Source: Orychophragmus violaceus
Lineage: Eukaryota; Streptophyta; Magnoliopsida; Brassicales; Brassicaceae
Direction: 5' to 3'
NCBI GenBank assembly: GCA_030180135.1
Contig: CM058230.1
Coordinates: 21,536,067 to 21,600,066, forward strand
DNA: 64,000 nucleotides
Part shown: positions 12,432 through 23,441 of the stretch, piece by piece
Numbering within the stretch: position 1 is the stretch's first letter
Layout: each line of letters starts with the position of its first letter
The notes under the pieces: generated by a model
Told to the model about the DNA's origin: nothing
The model's input: the letters and a program-made list of their open reading frames with translations, nothing else
The model's database searches: none
Position numbers and translations under genes: made by a program

Positions 12432-13588
12432 TTTAGGGTTCCATTGAATCTGTAGCATGTTGATTAGATTGGTTGAATCTGGATCTCTGTATGATTGATA
12501 CAAGCATGCTAAAACTCGTTTTGATCAAAGTAACCTAGTTTAGGGTTTTGTTCGAAAAACGTTTTAGGGTTTTTCGCATGGTGTCGATCGATGCCAATCC
12601 GGCATCGATCGACACAGGGCGAAAACCTGAATAAAATTTAGGGTTTTTCGCATGGTGTCGATCGATGCCAATCCGGCATCGATCGACACAGGGCGAAAAC
12701 CCGAATAAAACTTATGTTTCGCCTAGTGTCGATCGACACAATAGTTGTGTCGGTCGACACACACCTCGCTAGATTGATGAATCGGCTGAATTGGATTGGA
12801 CCGGTTATCGAGCTTGGTTAATGATGGTTAAACGCTAAGAATGGTTTATTGCGATTGGGTTGGTATCGACCGATGCTAATGTAGCATCGATCGACACCGA
12901 CCGGTACTCAAAACCGGATCAATTGGATTGATCGGTTATCGCAGATTGGTTTTGGTTAATCTGCATCGATCGACACTAAAGTAGTGTCGGTCGACACCAG
13001 ATTCGATGGTTTAGGTTATGGAACCTGAAGCCACATAACCAAACCAAGACAAATCATTTAATTAGAAGAATTAAAACATAATAAAACTGAACGTTTTAAA
13101 AGGTTCCGTTCCTCAACCAAATATCAAGTGATACTTGATGTCTTTCCAATCTTGTCAACTGTCAAGACCCATCTAATTGTGCGATAGACTTGCAGTGCAA
13201 GATGTCCACAATTTCATGAGTAAGGCAGAAGGTAATCGTGTTGATGGACTTGCAGTGCAAGACATCAACAATTACATGACTGAAGAGATTGGTTTACTTG
13301 ACTGGGCCATCAAAATCGTTTTGGGCTCAGAGACATCAGGTGGATTGGACATAATATGTCAATCCACAACCAAGAGTTATATTGGATATAACTAGCAAAG
13401 TTATTGCTTACCTAGATAGCTAAAATTTGGGTGATAGCCAGTGGCTCACTCAAGTTTAGTGAAGTATGGGTCTTGGATCATTATATTCATCTGAGGAAAC
13501 ATTGTTTGAATATAATGCGAGTTTTCTTAATTGTTAAGACTTCTCATTTCTTGAACATCATAACTAAACCTCCCTTGTTTTTCCAGCT
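12432..13588 (+). other. Copia leader with clustered paired palindromes
   Basis: This is an untranslated leader of about 1.15 kb. It holds five paired CGATCG palindromes (12581-12615, 12655-12689, 12726-12760, 12862-12898, 12962-12997). The first two lie in a 74-bp tandem repeat and each is a perfect 15-bp inverted repeat with a 5-base loop. A second short repeat, gacttgcagtgcaagayrtc, occurs near 13187 and 13247. A polypyrimidine run ending in ccag precedes the gag ATG. Confidence 0.75.
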
Positions 13589-14467
13589 ATGTCTAGCACA
13601 AACCAGCGTAACAATTTCTCCTTGCGATCCGTCCTTGAGAAGGACAAGTTAAATGGATCCAACTTTCTTGAATGGTATCGGAACTTGAGAATTGTTCTCA
13701 AACAGGAGAAAAAGGACTATGTCCTTGAGAAAGTTCTCCCCAGAAAGTACCGAGCCAATGCCTGGCAGTCAAATAAGGATGCTTGGGATAAGCATTCTAA
13801 TGATGCGGTGGATGTGAGTTGTCTCATGTTGGCTACCATGAACTCGGAATTGCAGAAGCAATATGAGTACGTGGAGTCGCCAAAAGAGATGATCACTGGC
13901 CTGAAAAGTATGTTTCAGGAGCAGGCACGAACTCAGAGATACCAGACGGTTAGGTCTCTGATTGAGTGCAAGCTACCAAAGGGCGAACCAATTAGTCCTC
14001 ATGTCATTAAGATGATGGGTTATATTGATAACCTGGGGAAACTGGATTGTCCCATTAGCCAAGAGTTGGCTACTGACATCATTCTTCAGTCACTGCCGTC
14101 AAGCTATGATCAATTTGTTATGAACTATAACATGAACAACTTGACGAAGACGTTGACTGAATTGCATGGGATGCTTAAGACTGCTGAACCTAACATCAAG
14201 AAGGACACCCCAAATGTCCTTATGGTACAAAAGGGTAAAAAGTTTAAGAAACTTGGTAAGAACAAAGGTGATGGCAAGACAAGCTCGATTGTGAATCCAA
14301 GCGAGTCTGGCCATGTTCCTAAGGTTAAAACCAGTCCTTCTGAAGATGTTAAGTGCCGTTATTGTAATGGTTATGGGCATTTGAAAAGAAACTGCAATAA
14401 ATTCTTGGAAGATTATGAGAAGCTGAAGAAGACGTATGAGACTTCTTCTTCAGGTATTATGTTATAG
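13589..14467 (+). CDS. Copia Gag (UBN2-type capsid region plus CCHC zinc knuckle), intact
   Basis: Gag builds the virus-like particle in the cytoplasm and packages element RNA. The 292-residue frame is open from ATG to stop. Residues about 15-60 hold the conserved start of the capsid region (LNGSNFLEWYRNLRIVLK), and about 95-200 the UBN2/retrotran_gag_2 part (MFQEQARTQRYQTVRSL, LPSSYDQFVMNYNMNNL). The segment between is lysine-rich, and CRYCNGYGHLKRNC near residues 256-269 is a CCHC knuckle. It ends with a stop before the protease relic, where autonomous Copia elements continue into one polyprotein. It is the only gene of this element still intact, which suggests selection for cis packaging or recent derivation from an active parent. 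Confidence 0.9.
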   Translation: MSSTNQRNNFSLRSVLEKDKLNGSNFLEWYRNLRIVLKQEKKDYVLEKVLPRKYRANAWQSNKDAWDKHSNDAVDVSCLMLATMNSELQKQYEYVESPKEMITGLKSMFQEQARTQRYQTVRSLIECKLPKGEPISPHVIKMMGYIDNLGKLDCPISQELATDIILQSLPSSYDQFVMNYNMNNLTKTLTELHGMLKTAEPNIKKDTPNVLMVQKGKKFKKLGKNKGDGKTSSIVNPSESGHVPKVKTSPSEDVKCRYCNGYGHLKRNCNKFLEDYEKLKKTYETSSSGIML

Positions 14468-16900
14468 AAGTAAAAGTTACTTCTTATAGTCCTACTTATT
14501 GGGTATTGGATACCAGCTGTGGTACTCATATTTTGTGAAAATGTGCAGGGCCTGAGCAAAAGTAGGACTATGGAGAAAGGACAAGTGGACCTATGAGTGG
14601 GAATGGAGCAAGAGTTGCTGCATTAACCGTAGGAGTATTTCATTTGTTTTTCCCTTTTTATGGCATGTTTTGAACTTAAGACTGCTACTATGTACCTGCT
14701 ATGAGCAGAAAGATTATTTCTATTCCTTGTTTGGATATGGAAGGATATCAGTTTTCAAGTTAAGAATAAATGTTATTCATTTGATTACAGTGATATATTT
14801 TATAGTAGCAATCCATTAGAGAATGGACTTTATGTTCTAAACAAGAATGTGCCTAACTATAACATTAATACCAAGAGATTCAAGTCAAATGATACGAATC
14901 AAATCTTTTCCCTGGCATTGTCGTTTGGGCAACATAAATGAGAAACAGATTCAGAAGCTCCATAGTGATGGGCTTTTGGGCTCATTTGATTATGAATCAT
15001 AATGAGTATAGTGAATCTTGTTTATTGGAAAACGCCAGAGGCCCCTTTCAACAAAGGTAGTGTCGATCGATGCATGTATGCAACGATCGATACAGGTTGC
15101 GAACGAACGGATAAAATGAAAGGGCCAGAGGATTATTGGGCTTTATACATACGGATGTACATGGCCCGATAAGCGCAAATGCTAGAGAAAATTTTCAGTA
15201 CTTCATTACCTTTACTGATATTTTCAGAAGGTACGGTTATGCCTTATTTATAAGGCATAAGTCAGAATCTTTGAAAAGTTCAAAGAGTTCCAAAATGAAG
15301 TACAGAATCAATTTGGCAAAGGTATTAAACCTCTACGATGAGATCATGGAGGTGAATACTTAGGTCAAGAATTTAGTGATCATCTGAGAGATTGTGAAAG
15401 TGTTTCACAATTCACTCCTCCTGTATCGGACTTTATTAGATATGGTTCGATCAATGATGAGTCACTTAGATCTTCCATTATCCTTCTAAGAATACGCTCT
15501 AGAAATATCTGAGTTTACATTAAATAGAGTTTCATCAAAATCAGTTACATAGATACCACATGAGATGTGGAATGGAAATGTTTCTGATTTATCCATCATG
15601 GAGATTTGGAGTTGCGAGACTTATATAAAACGTTTAATCTCTGATAAGCTCACACCCAAATCTGATAAGTGCTACATCATTGGTTGTCCTAACGAAACCA
15701 AGGCATGTTATTTTTACAACCGGTCCGAGAACAAATTGTTCGTTGCTCGGAACCATGTTTTCTTGAGAAAGATTTTCTTTCCAAGAAGAACAGTGGGAGT
15801 AAAGTACAACTCGAAGAAATTCGAAAATCACAGGAGACTGCTCAACCTGATGAGGAAGAGCAGCAGTTGGATCTACAAAAAGTTGTAGAACTTGCACCTG
15901 TGGTGCCTAAAGTTTATAAAGGATCTGGTGAATGTATATTCAATATACATTTAAATGGCGAGTTTCTGAAGAAGTGTCGATCGACACAAAAGTTGCATCG
16001 ATCGACACAGACCGTGAACTAAAATATTGATTTTGGTTTATGATTTAATTAACTACGGTTTGAATCTTGGTTAATTAGGTCGTGGTAAAAGTATACATAT
16101 GAGATATGTGTGCGGGACTTTTACAGAAACTGAAGCTCGCAGATCTGAAAGGATCCGTCACAAACCCGAGAAATATGGATTTCTCGTAACCAATTGCCGT
16201 GATCTACTGATCATTGAAAGTGACGGGCCTGCGAATTTTTGAAGAAGCAATGATGGGCCTTGACTCCGAAAATGGCTAAAAGCCGCTGAATCCGAAAATG
16301 GTTATATTCAGATATACAAAGCTAGGTTGGTGGCAAAAGGTTTCAAGTAAATTCATGGTATTGACTATGAAGAAACCTATTCCCAGACACCATGCTTATG
16401 TCCATTCGGATTCTCCTAGCAACCGCCACTCATAATGGTTATGAGATCTGGCAGATGGATGTGAAAACAGTTTTCCTTAATTGAATTCTGGAAAAGAATG
16501 TGTACATGACATAATCTGAAGTTTTCATTGATCCTAATGAAGCTAGGAAGATATGCAAGCTTCATCGATCCATTTATGGATTGAAGCAAGCATCTCGGAG
16601 TTGGAATCTTCGTTTTGATAAAGTAATCAAAAAGGTTTGATTTTATCAGAAATGAAGAGGAACCGAATGTTTACAAGATGACTAGTGGGAGCGCAATTGC
16701 ATTTCTGGTATTGTATGTTGATAACATACCACTTCTCGGAAATGAAGTTCCATTGTTTCAGTCTGTTAAGACTTGATTCGAAAGTTGTTTTTCAATAAAA
16801 TTATGGGAGAAACCGTATACATTCTTGGAATAAGAATCTATTGAGATAGATTGGATAAGCTAATTGGATTGTGTCAAGATACTTATAGTGATAAGGCCTT
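14468..16900 (+). pseudogene. Copia pol relics: protease, integrase, reverse transcriptase
   Basis: Fragments of the polyprotein can be read in changing frames. A protease active-site block (YWVLDTSCGTHI) lies near 14497-14532, and GNGARVAAL near 14597. Remnants of the gag-pre-integrase segment lie near 14920-15050. The integrase start (GFIHTDVHGPISANA) is at 15136-15363. The reverse transcriptase has ARLVAKGFK near 16322, HRSIYGLKQASRSWN near 16565 and a YVDN box near 16712. Stops and frame shifts are frequent, and RNase H is largely missing. Two paired palindromes (15060-15094, 15974-16008) sit inside this former coding region. Confidence 0.85.
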
Positions 16901-17867
16901 GCACATGTACAATATGCATGATTCCAAGAAGGGCTTCGTGTAAATGACTCTTGGAATTACTCTTAGCAAGACGCAGTGTCTTTCGACACACGCTGAGCAA
17001 GGGCAAATGAGGGTCAGGCTACTGCTAAAGGCATTAGATGTCTTAAGATGTGATCTTAATTTTAGTGGGAGTCATTGTTATTAATTTTAGTTATGATATG
17101 ATGTTCGTATAAACATAATTTGATTATGTTATTGAAATCTGACATCTGTATTATTTAATAATGGTTATTAAATAATAGTCCCAAAGTAATTTATGACATT
17201 TTATAGGTCATCAAGTATGTGACTTGATCATGAAACCCTATAGATAATAAATGACATAAATTATGTTGGTCCCTGGTCGAGGTTGTTAAAGTGGGACATT
17301 AAAAACCGCGTGAGACTAGTATGTGAGATGACTGATGACTAAGTTTCATGGAGTCATTAATAAGAGTATTAAAGTCAATCACATAGATATGTGTTGGAGA
17401 ACACAGGATCGGACATGACCCACTGATGAAAACTCTACGGGATAGTTATATAAGTGTCATGAGAGTTTTCATTACGACTATAGAGTATAGTCCTTAGACC
17501 TGAGTTCATCATGTTTTCTTACATGTGAATTGGTCCGCTTTAACCTTGTCAAACGTCAGCCGTAACTGATGACTATAAAGGCATTGATTGGGTGTATCAT
17601 GAATCGTGTGAAGAGACAGGGATGGAACAAGATGGGATTTGTCCCTCCTATATAACAGGAGATAAATATCTCAGGGCCCATCGAAGATTTGATACTGAGA
17701 AATGTGTGGCCACACTCAAACGAGGTGATTGTCAGTCGTTTGTCTTGTCAGTATAAATCGGAGTTCGATGAACATGATCTTGGCTAAATAAGGGTGACAC
17801 AGATCTTGCCTTATGCCAGATCGAGATATAGTGACGAAGGGATTATGGGAATAGATGATTCCAGTAC
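16901..17867 (+). other. Copia 3' internal region, non-coding
   Basis: No open gene is visible. A few RNase H-like remnants may occur around 16900-17040. The rest, up to the polypurine tract, is untranslated sequence. Confidence 0.5.
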
Positions 17868-17878
17868 AAGTGGGAGAT
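17868..17878 (+). other. Copia polypurine tract
   Basis: AAGTGGGAGAT lies directly before the 3' LTR. It is the usual plant Copia plus-strand primer site. Confidence 0.9.
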
Positions 17879-18559
17879 TGTTGGGAATGTCCTGAAATCT
17901 ATTGTACTTGCTCTAAGTGATAGTTGTATTGTCGAGATGAGACAATCATATAATACTAGGTAGTCATAATGCTTTGCTAGAAGCCACTTATGATCAATGA
18001 GTTTAGAACTCATTGCTAGTGTTATATGATCCTACAGGGTCACACACCTAAGCAAACTGGGCGTTAAAGACGAGGTTGATCATTAATGTAATGATCCAGG
18101 GAATGCATATGTGATATGCATTCGGTATCAATATTCTGGGGCAGTGTCGATCGTTGCAGATAGTGCATCGATCGATGCACTCGCGGATTAATCAGATTAA
18201 TTCGGTTTAATCGTTGGTTAATTCCGTTACGGTTTAAGTCGACATATATAAGATATATGGTCGACCTAAACTGTTTTCTAACCTAATACACAGCCACCAG
18301 AACATAGAAAGAGACCTCTTTGGAGATTAGATCTCTGTAAGGCACTAGCATCCCTGCGGTCCAGTTTGTGTGCGTGTGGATACCAGTAGAGGCGCAGCAT
18401 TTGAGGCGCTCTAGATCTCGATTATCTGCAAATCTTCCGCTGCTAATCACCAGGTAATTCTGAGATCCCAATGATTCAATTACATGAACCCTAGATCCTA
18501 GGCTTGGAATTCAGACCAGGATTGCCTAATTGGATTAGGATCTGCTAGAAACTCCTTCA
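17879..18559 (+). repeat. 3' LTR of the Copia element
   Basis: 681 bp, collinear with the 5' LTR, with two substitutions and no indel by eye. It carries the same paired palindrome (18144-18179). Confidence 0.95.
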
Positions 18560-19069
18560 AAAGAGGCGTTTCAGCATCTGCTAGCTTTGCAAGAAACTCA
18601 TCCTCTTCTTTGTCCTCACCATCTGCAATCTCACCCAATGTAACTCGCCTTTCAAAATCTTCATCCATAAAATCAGCAGCTTGGTAAAGCCCATATATCT
18701 CTTCATTCCATTGGCTTGAGTTGCTTACACCACAAACCATTACATCCAATTCTCCATGATGAAACCAATCTGTACGCCTCTTATAATCCTCATCCATCCC
18801 CCTAGTAACTAGATGGTCGACAACAACACTGCCCGAGTGACGATCAATATTACGGCAGTCTATGCAAGGACAAATAACCATGTCGATGTCTCCCGAAGCC
18901 GCAGTAACAGACCGGACGAAATTGGTAGCCCCTCTCAAGTAAGCAAGATCCGCTCTTCATAGAATAAGTAAAAAAAAAACAGCTAGTAAAGTGCTGAACT
19001 CCTACTGAAAACTAGCCTATGTTAATTGAATCCTCACCTGCATAGATGGACCCATGTCTTGTCCACCAT
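18560..19069 (-). pseudogene. TNP2-type transposase of CACTA-2, N-terminal exons (Transpos_assoc domain)
   Basis: The first 11 codons form a short exon (19038-19069, MVDKTWVHLCR). A clean 83-bp GT-AG intron (18955-19037) joins it in phase to the second exon, which reads ADLAYLRGATNF and then the zinc-ligand pattern ICPCIDCRN of the transposase-associated domain. At 18560 the frame runs into the 3' LTR of the Copia insertion. It resumes, decayed, at 11737 on the other side. Confidence 0.8.
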
Positions 19070-20628
19070 TTTAAGTTCTAACCTTAAGTAAACCTTTAGT
19101 ATCATATTAAACATAACAAAGTTAAAAAAAGAATCATCCAAACAACAAAAATCAGTCATTTTCATGCCCAATCTCAAGTATCTTAATATGAAATATCATC
19201 TCAGAATTAACAATCACAAAATAGAATATGAAAAACAACCTATGTACTATGTATATCAATGTAGTAGCATCTTAACAACCAAGCAAATTTACACCAAACA
19301 TGAAATAAGAACATACATTGTCTGATTTATCAATTACAGTTTCAAAGATAAGATTGTACTAACCTGTCATATGGATACGGCCAAATATAAGATTCAAATT
19401 CTCATTATCGCACACACCAACACTTGCAAAACAGAAATACATGAATTAATATGATGTTAATTCAAAAAAATTACTAAAAAAGACTATGCATACAACTTAA
19501 TGTATTTTTAGAACTAAGAGATGAGTACAACCAATGTCTCTCACGGCTCATAAATAAAATTGAACTATAACAGTTTTATGAGTTTCGCACTAAAGAAGAC
19601 ATGAACATAACAATTTCAACTCTTCGTTCAGACAACAAGTATATCTATAAAAATATGTTAACAAACAAAGCTACTTTGTATATCCCATTTTCTAGCCATA
19701 TAACACAGTACACTAATGGCTAACACGGTTCATCAAGAAAATTGATCTATACACAAATGTAACAAACAGGACAACCATAAGCAATTGTGAATAATCAATT
19801 TTAACATGTACATATGACAACATAACAAGTAGCAAATACATTTGGATGAGTTTCGGTAAAAGAACACATGCATATAACTGTTTTATCACAAAGTTTCAGA
19901 CATCAAGTGTAACAATCGAAGCTACTATGTTCATATTATTTTCCTGACATTCACTATCGACACACAAAGCAAGAACAAGAACAAAAGAAGCTTTGCAGCC
20001 AACGAATCTAACACTAAATTAGAGTAGAGACAAAAAAAAAAGAACATTCAAGAGTAAATTTGTAGATTCATGGCTCTATATATATAGTCAATCCGAAAAC
20101 TTTGAAATATCGACATGCAAACAATGAACAATTGAAATCGAGCCTTCATACATTCGAAATGGGACACGGATGATGATAAAATTCAAGATTGCTCGAATAA
20201 TGAAGAAGATAAACAGGAAATGAGCTGGGTAAAATGACTTGCCTTCGATTTGAGCTCAATGCCGACGGCGATAGTCGGAATCTGGGCTGGAAAATCACGA
20301 TAGAAACGGCGATTAGGTTTAATTTTGTGTTGGAGGTGAGAGTGAGCTAGAGATTTGGAGTCTGAGCTAGAGAATGAGAGATGAGCTAGAGATGTTTTTC
20401 GATTAGGGTTTTTTAGAAAGGGGGGAATTGAAAAGTGAGAGCCAAAATAAGCTAAAATTGTGTAAGTGTTTGGCGGACAAGAGTTTTCAGATTCCCGCTT
20501 AATGAAATAATGGCATAGCGTTTATAAAGTGCTATAATAAAGTTTCGATAAATTCATACACATATATAATAGTAGTTCAATAAAATGAACTATAATAATG
20601 TGCTATCAATGTGGATTTTTTTGTAGTG
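19070..20628 (-). promoter_or_regulatory. CACTA-2 leader, promoter and subterminal region
   Basis: About 1.5 kb of AT-rich sequence without a gene lies between the transposase start and the terminus at 20628. Positions 20220-20420 are less AT-rich (cggcgatagtcgg, gagctagagat repeats) and look like a transcribed leader. Positions 20460-20628 contain tttggcggac, tagcgtttataa and gctataat, which recur in the Pack-CACTA at 40146-42442. Confidence 0.6.
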
Positions 20629-20991
20629 TTATATGCATATGTTGTTATGCATGGTTCTGCTGTGGCACCGACCGATCAAAGATTGAGCCACCTTAACATG
20701 GAAAAAGAAGAAAAACATGGATTGAACCCGATTCGAATCTATAACTATTTCTACTATCATGTATTGTCTTTTTAATTTTTATATTCGGATTTATTTTGGT
20801 TTCTCTTTATGAATCATTTTATGATAAAATTTACAGATTAGTAACTTATAGAATAAAGCAATCGTTTATGGTATGCTGAAATATTTATCATTAATACTTT
20901 AACTTAGTTTGGCTTAATGATATTGTAACGTTATTCCTCATATTTACTTTATATTCCAATGATTTTGTCATACTTTGCGATGTTACATTAC
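20629..20991. other. Spacer between CACTA-2 and the LINE
   Basis: About 360 bp of AT-rich sequence with no gene or repeat that I recognise. The tta at 20629-20631 would be the 3-bp duplication of CACTA-2 if its other end were known. Confidence 0.4.
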
Positions 20992-21010
20992 ATGATTACT
21001 AGTATAGTAG
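20992..21010 (+). repeat. Left 19-bp target-site duplication of the LINE
   Basis: atgattactagtatagtag, identical to 43530-43548 after the poly(A) tail. Confidence 0.93.
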
Positions 21011-21027
21011 AGAACAGGTTTTTGAAA

Positions 21028-22877
21028 ATGAGTGCTCCGTCGGAAGTGAACCCCTGGTTCCCTTCTTCTCCTGTCACCGGCTTGTCTCCTCCGCTGTCGC
21101 CGACTTGTGGTCTCCTCATCCACCCTCCCCTTCCGCCAAAGCCTCCCATTCCCCCTGACCCTGTCTCTCCAACCTATCTTGCTTCATTTCCCCCTCTTTC
21201 CTCTCCAGTTACTTCAATGGCTTCTTCTTTGGTTACCTCAACTGGTGTGGCTTCTAAGTCCACTCCTACTAAGTCATCTGCTTCCAATACTCAAAAAATT
21301 GGTAAGGCAAGACAAACTTGAGCTGGTTCTGCTCCCAAATCATCTAAAACTTCATCCCCAACTATTCCCTCTGTGGAAATCAAAAACCCTAACATTGTTC
21401 ATGAACAGTGCTCGAAGCAAAAATCTAACCTGCTTCTTTCAGCGTCCCGTCTTTCTTCCATAGTATCTTCCATATCCTCCTCTTGTCCCTCCCTTACCTC
21501 ATCCCAGTCTTCATTCACCCTTCCTCTCTCATCCTCTGTAACTCACCTTACTGAACCGGTAGGTCCTTTCTCAACCATACCTTCCCCTTTACCCTCTGTC
21601 CTTGGAAAGCCCTCTGGTACAGTCAAGCCCTCTGTTCCAGGTCCAGGGCGCCAATTGCTTCAATCCCGGTTGCTCTCCCCAATCCTTCATCTTCAGCAGT
21701 CTCTACTCAACCTTCCCTGATTGACAAAATTAGGAAAGCTCAGGATAAAGTTTTGCAGAAAATAGATTCAGTGGTTACCTCTGATAAAGGTAAAAGTAGA
21801 ATCTGTATACCTGATGAAGTTTTTGCAAGGGGTGCTGCTGAGCATAAAGATTTCTTGGTAGGCTACTTCCTTGGTAAGGCTCCCCCTTACTCCCAGATCC
21901 AGAGTGTTCTGAATCACATGTGGGGCAAAGGCACTCGCATTGAGATTCATTTCAATCCTATTCCAAGGTCAATGCTAATCAGGGTGCCAAATGAATTCAT
22001 ACGGTCCAAAATCATTGAGAAAGGTTGTTGGTATGTTGGTTCGAGTATGTTCAGGATCTATGAGTGGGATTCAAAACAAAAGGCAGACACTTCATCACTC
22101 ACAGCAATACCTTTATGGGCTCATTTCAAGAATGTCCCATTTGATCTTATGACTACAGAGGGCTGGAGCAGGCTAGGAGGAGCTCTAGGTGAACCAAAAG
22201 AAGTGGATGATTTCACTAGGAATCTAACAGTTGTCATTGAAGCTCACATAAAAGTGGTAACTGATGTCACTACTCCTCTTCATGACACTGTTGAGATCCT
22301 AAGAGATGATGGGTCTATAAGGGAGATAAAGATTGACTATCCCTGGTTACCTTCTATTTGTTCCCATTGCAAAGAGGTAGGACATATCTTGAGAAACTGC
22401 TTAAACAACACTCAAGCTTGGATTCCTAAAGAAGCTAAGCCGGCTGAAACAATTAAACAGAAAGAAGGAACTGAGGTGCATAATGAGGAAACAGGGGCCC
22501 ATGTTCCTTTACTGCTCAATAATGAGGTCTCTGGGTCATCTCAAGTTGATCCTGCCTGCACTCTTGTTAATCCTGTCCATGATCCAACCAATTCCCTACC
22601 TTCTCCCGTGTGTCCCCCTGCCCTTTCTCCTCACTCAGAAATAATCCAAGTTCAGTCTCTTTTTCATTTAGCCTATCCTGTTACCCCTTCTTCTCCCCTT
22701 TTGTTAACCCCCACAAATCTGTCTTCTACTAATACTCAGCCTTTATCCTCAACTCCCATCATTCCCACTCCGAATCACAAACGTTCTTCCTCCTCTCCTT
22801 CAGATTTAAACACTAGCCTTTTTGTTTCTCCCGAGCCTTCCTCTTCTTTAGAGAAGGTTCTCTCATCCTCTCAATGA
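21028..22877 (+). pseudogene. LINE ORF1 protein (proline/serine-rich N-terminus, DUF4283, CCHC zinc knuckle), broken
   Basis: ORF1 binds element RNA and forms the ribonucleoprotein for retrotransposition. It begins MSAPSEVNPWF and continues with a Pro/Ser-rich region. An in-frame TGA at 21319-21321 interrupts it, and a frame change occurs between about 21640 and 21753. From 21753 on, DUF4283 is clear (VGYFLGKAPPYSQIQSVLNH, KGCWYVGSSMFRIYEWD, IPLWAHFKNVPFDL), followed by the knuckle SICSHCKEVGHILRNC near 22360-22400. A long Pro/Ser tail ends at 22877. The last bases overlap the ORF2 start (ATGA, 22874-22877). Confidence 0.88.
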
Positions 22878-23441
22878 GTGTCAAAACTTTTTTTTGGAAC
22901 CTCCGAGGTTTTGAATGACCCGGAGAAGCATAAGCCCTTGTCTATTTGGCTCAATTTGCATAAGCCCTCTTTTGGAGCCCTTTTAGAAACCCATATTAAA
23001 CTTCACAACTTATTTTCTATTATTTCTAGTGTCTGCCCTGGTTGGAACTTCTGCTCTAACCACTCCCAAGATGATGATGGCCGTATTATACTTATATGGA
23101 ATCAATCTGTCTCTGTCCAGCTTTTGCATCAATCACGCCAGACGTTAACTTGCTCTGTGCAGCTTCCTGGCTCTGCTCCGTTCACTTATACCTCTGTTTA
23201 TGCATCCAATGTGGCAGCTGAGCGCTCTGATTTATATGTTGAGCTCATGCATATCCAAAACCTCCTTAGCCTTCACTCAGCTCCTTGGGTTGTTGCTGGT
23301 GACTTTAACCAGATTTTGCACTTTGGTGAAGACTCCCAAAGTACTACTAATACGTTCACATCCTCCATGATTGAGTTTAAGGACAGTCTGCAACATCTGG
23401 ATCTTTCTGACATTCGGTACCAAGGACCCACTTTCACTTGG
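22874..23441 (+). pseudogene. LINE ORF2, part 1: APE-type endonuclease
   Basis: This is the endonuclease that nicks the target for target-primed reverse transcription. From the ATG at 22874 the frame opens with the conserved FFWNLRG block. An extra T in a T-run near 22908 shifts the frame. The rest then reads correctly, with ALLETHIK and the catalytic-type block VVAGDFNQIL near 23288-23320. The frame is cut by Athila-type element A at 23442 and resumes at 31122 with no codon lost apart from the 5-bp target duplication. Confidence 0.88.

Larger units (their letters stand above)
11738..18559 (+). mobile_element. Complete but non-autonomous Ty1/Copia LTR retrotransposon
   Basis: Two 681-bp LTRs (11738-12418 and 17879-18559) begin TGTTGGG and end CTTCA. 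They are flanked by a perfect 5-bp target duplication AAAGA (11733-11737, 18560-18564). A primer-binding site and a polypurine tract lie at the expected places. By my alignment the LTRs differ at two positions only, both visible in the pairs cctctctgg/cctctttgg and aataacc/aatcacc. Gag is open, while protease, integrase and reverse transcriptase are only relics with many stops. It sits in the TNP2 gene of CACTA-2. Confidence 0.95.
5033..20628 (-). mobile_element. CACTA transposon CACTA-2 (decayed), interrupted by a Copia element
   Basis: On the minus strand the 5' terminus is at 20628 (CACTACAAAAAAA). Behind it come AT-rich subterminal repeats with tagcgtttataa and gctataat words, then a TNP2-type gene (19069 down to about 8663) and a TNP1-like gene (8471 down to about 5520). 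That is the usual two-gene order of plant CACTA elements. The Copia insertion at 11738-18559 splits the TNP2 gene. No clear left end is seen next to CACTA-1, so the left boundary given is only the edge of CACTA-1. Either CACTA-1 is inserted in it or the 3' end was lost. Confidence 0.75.
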
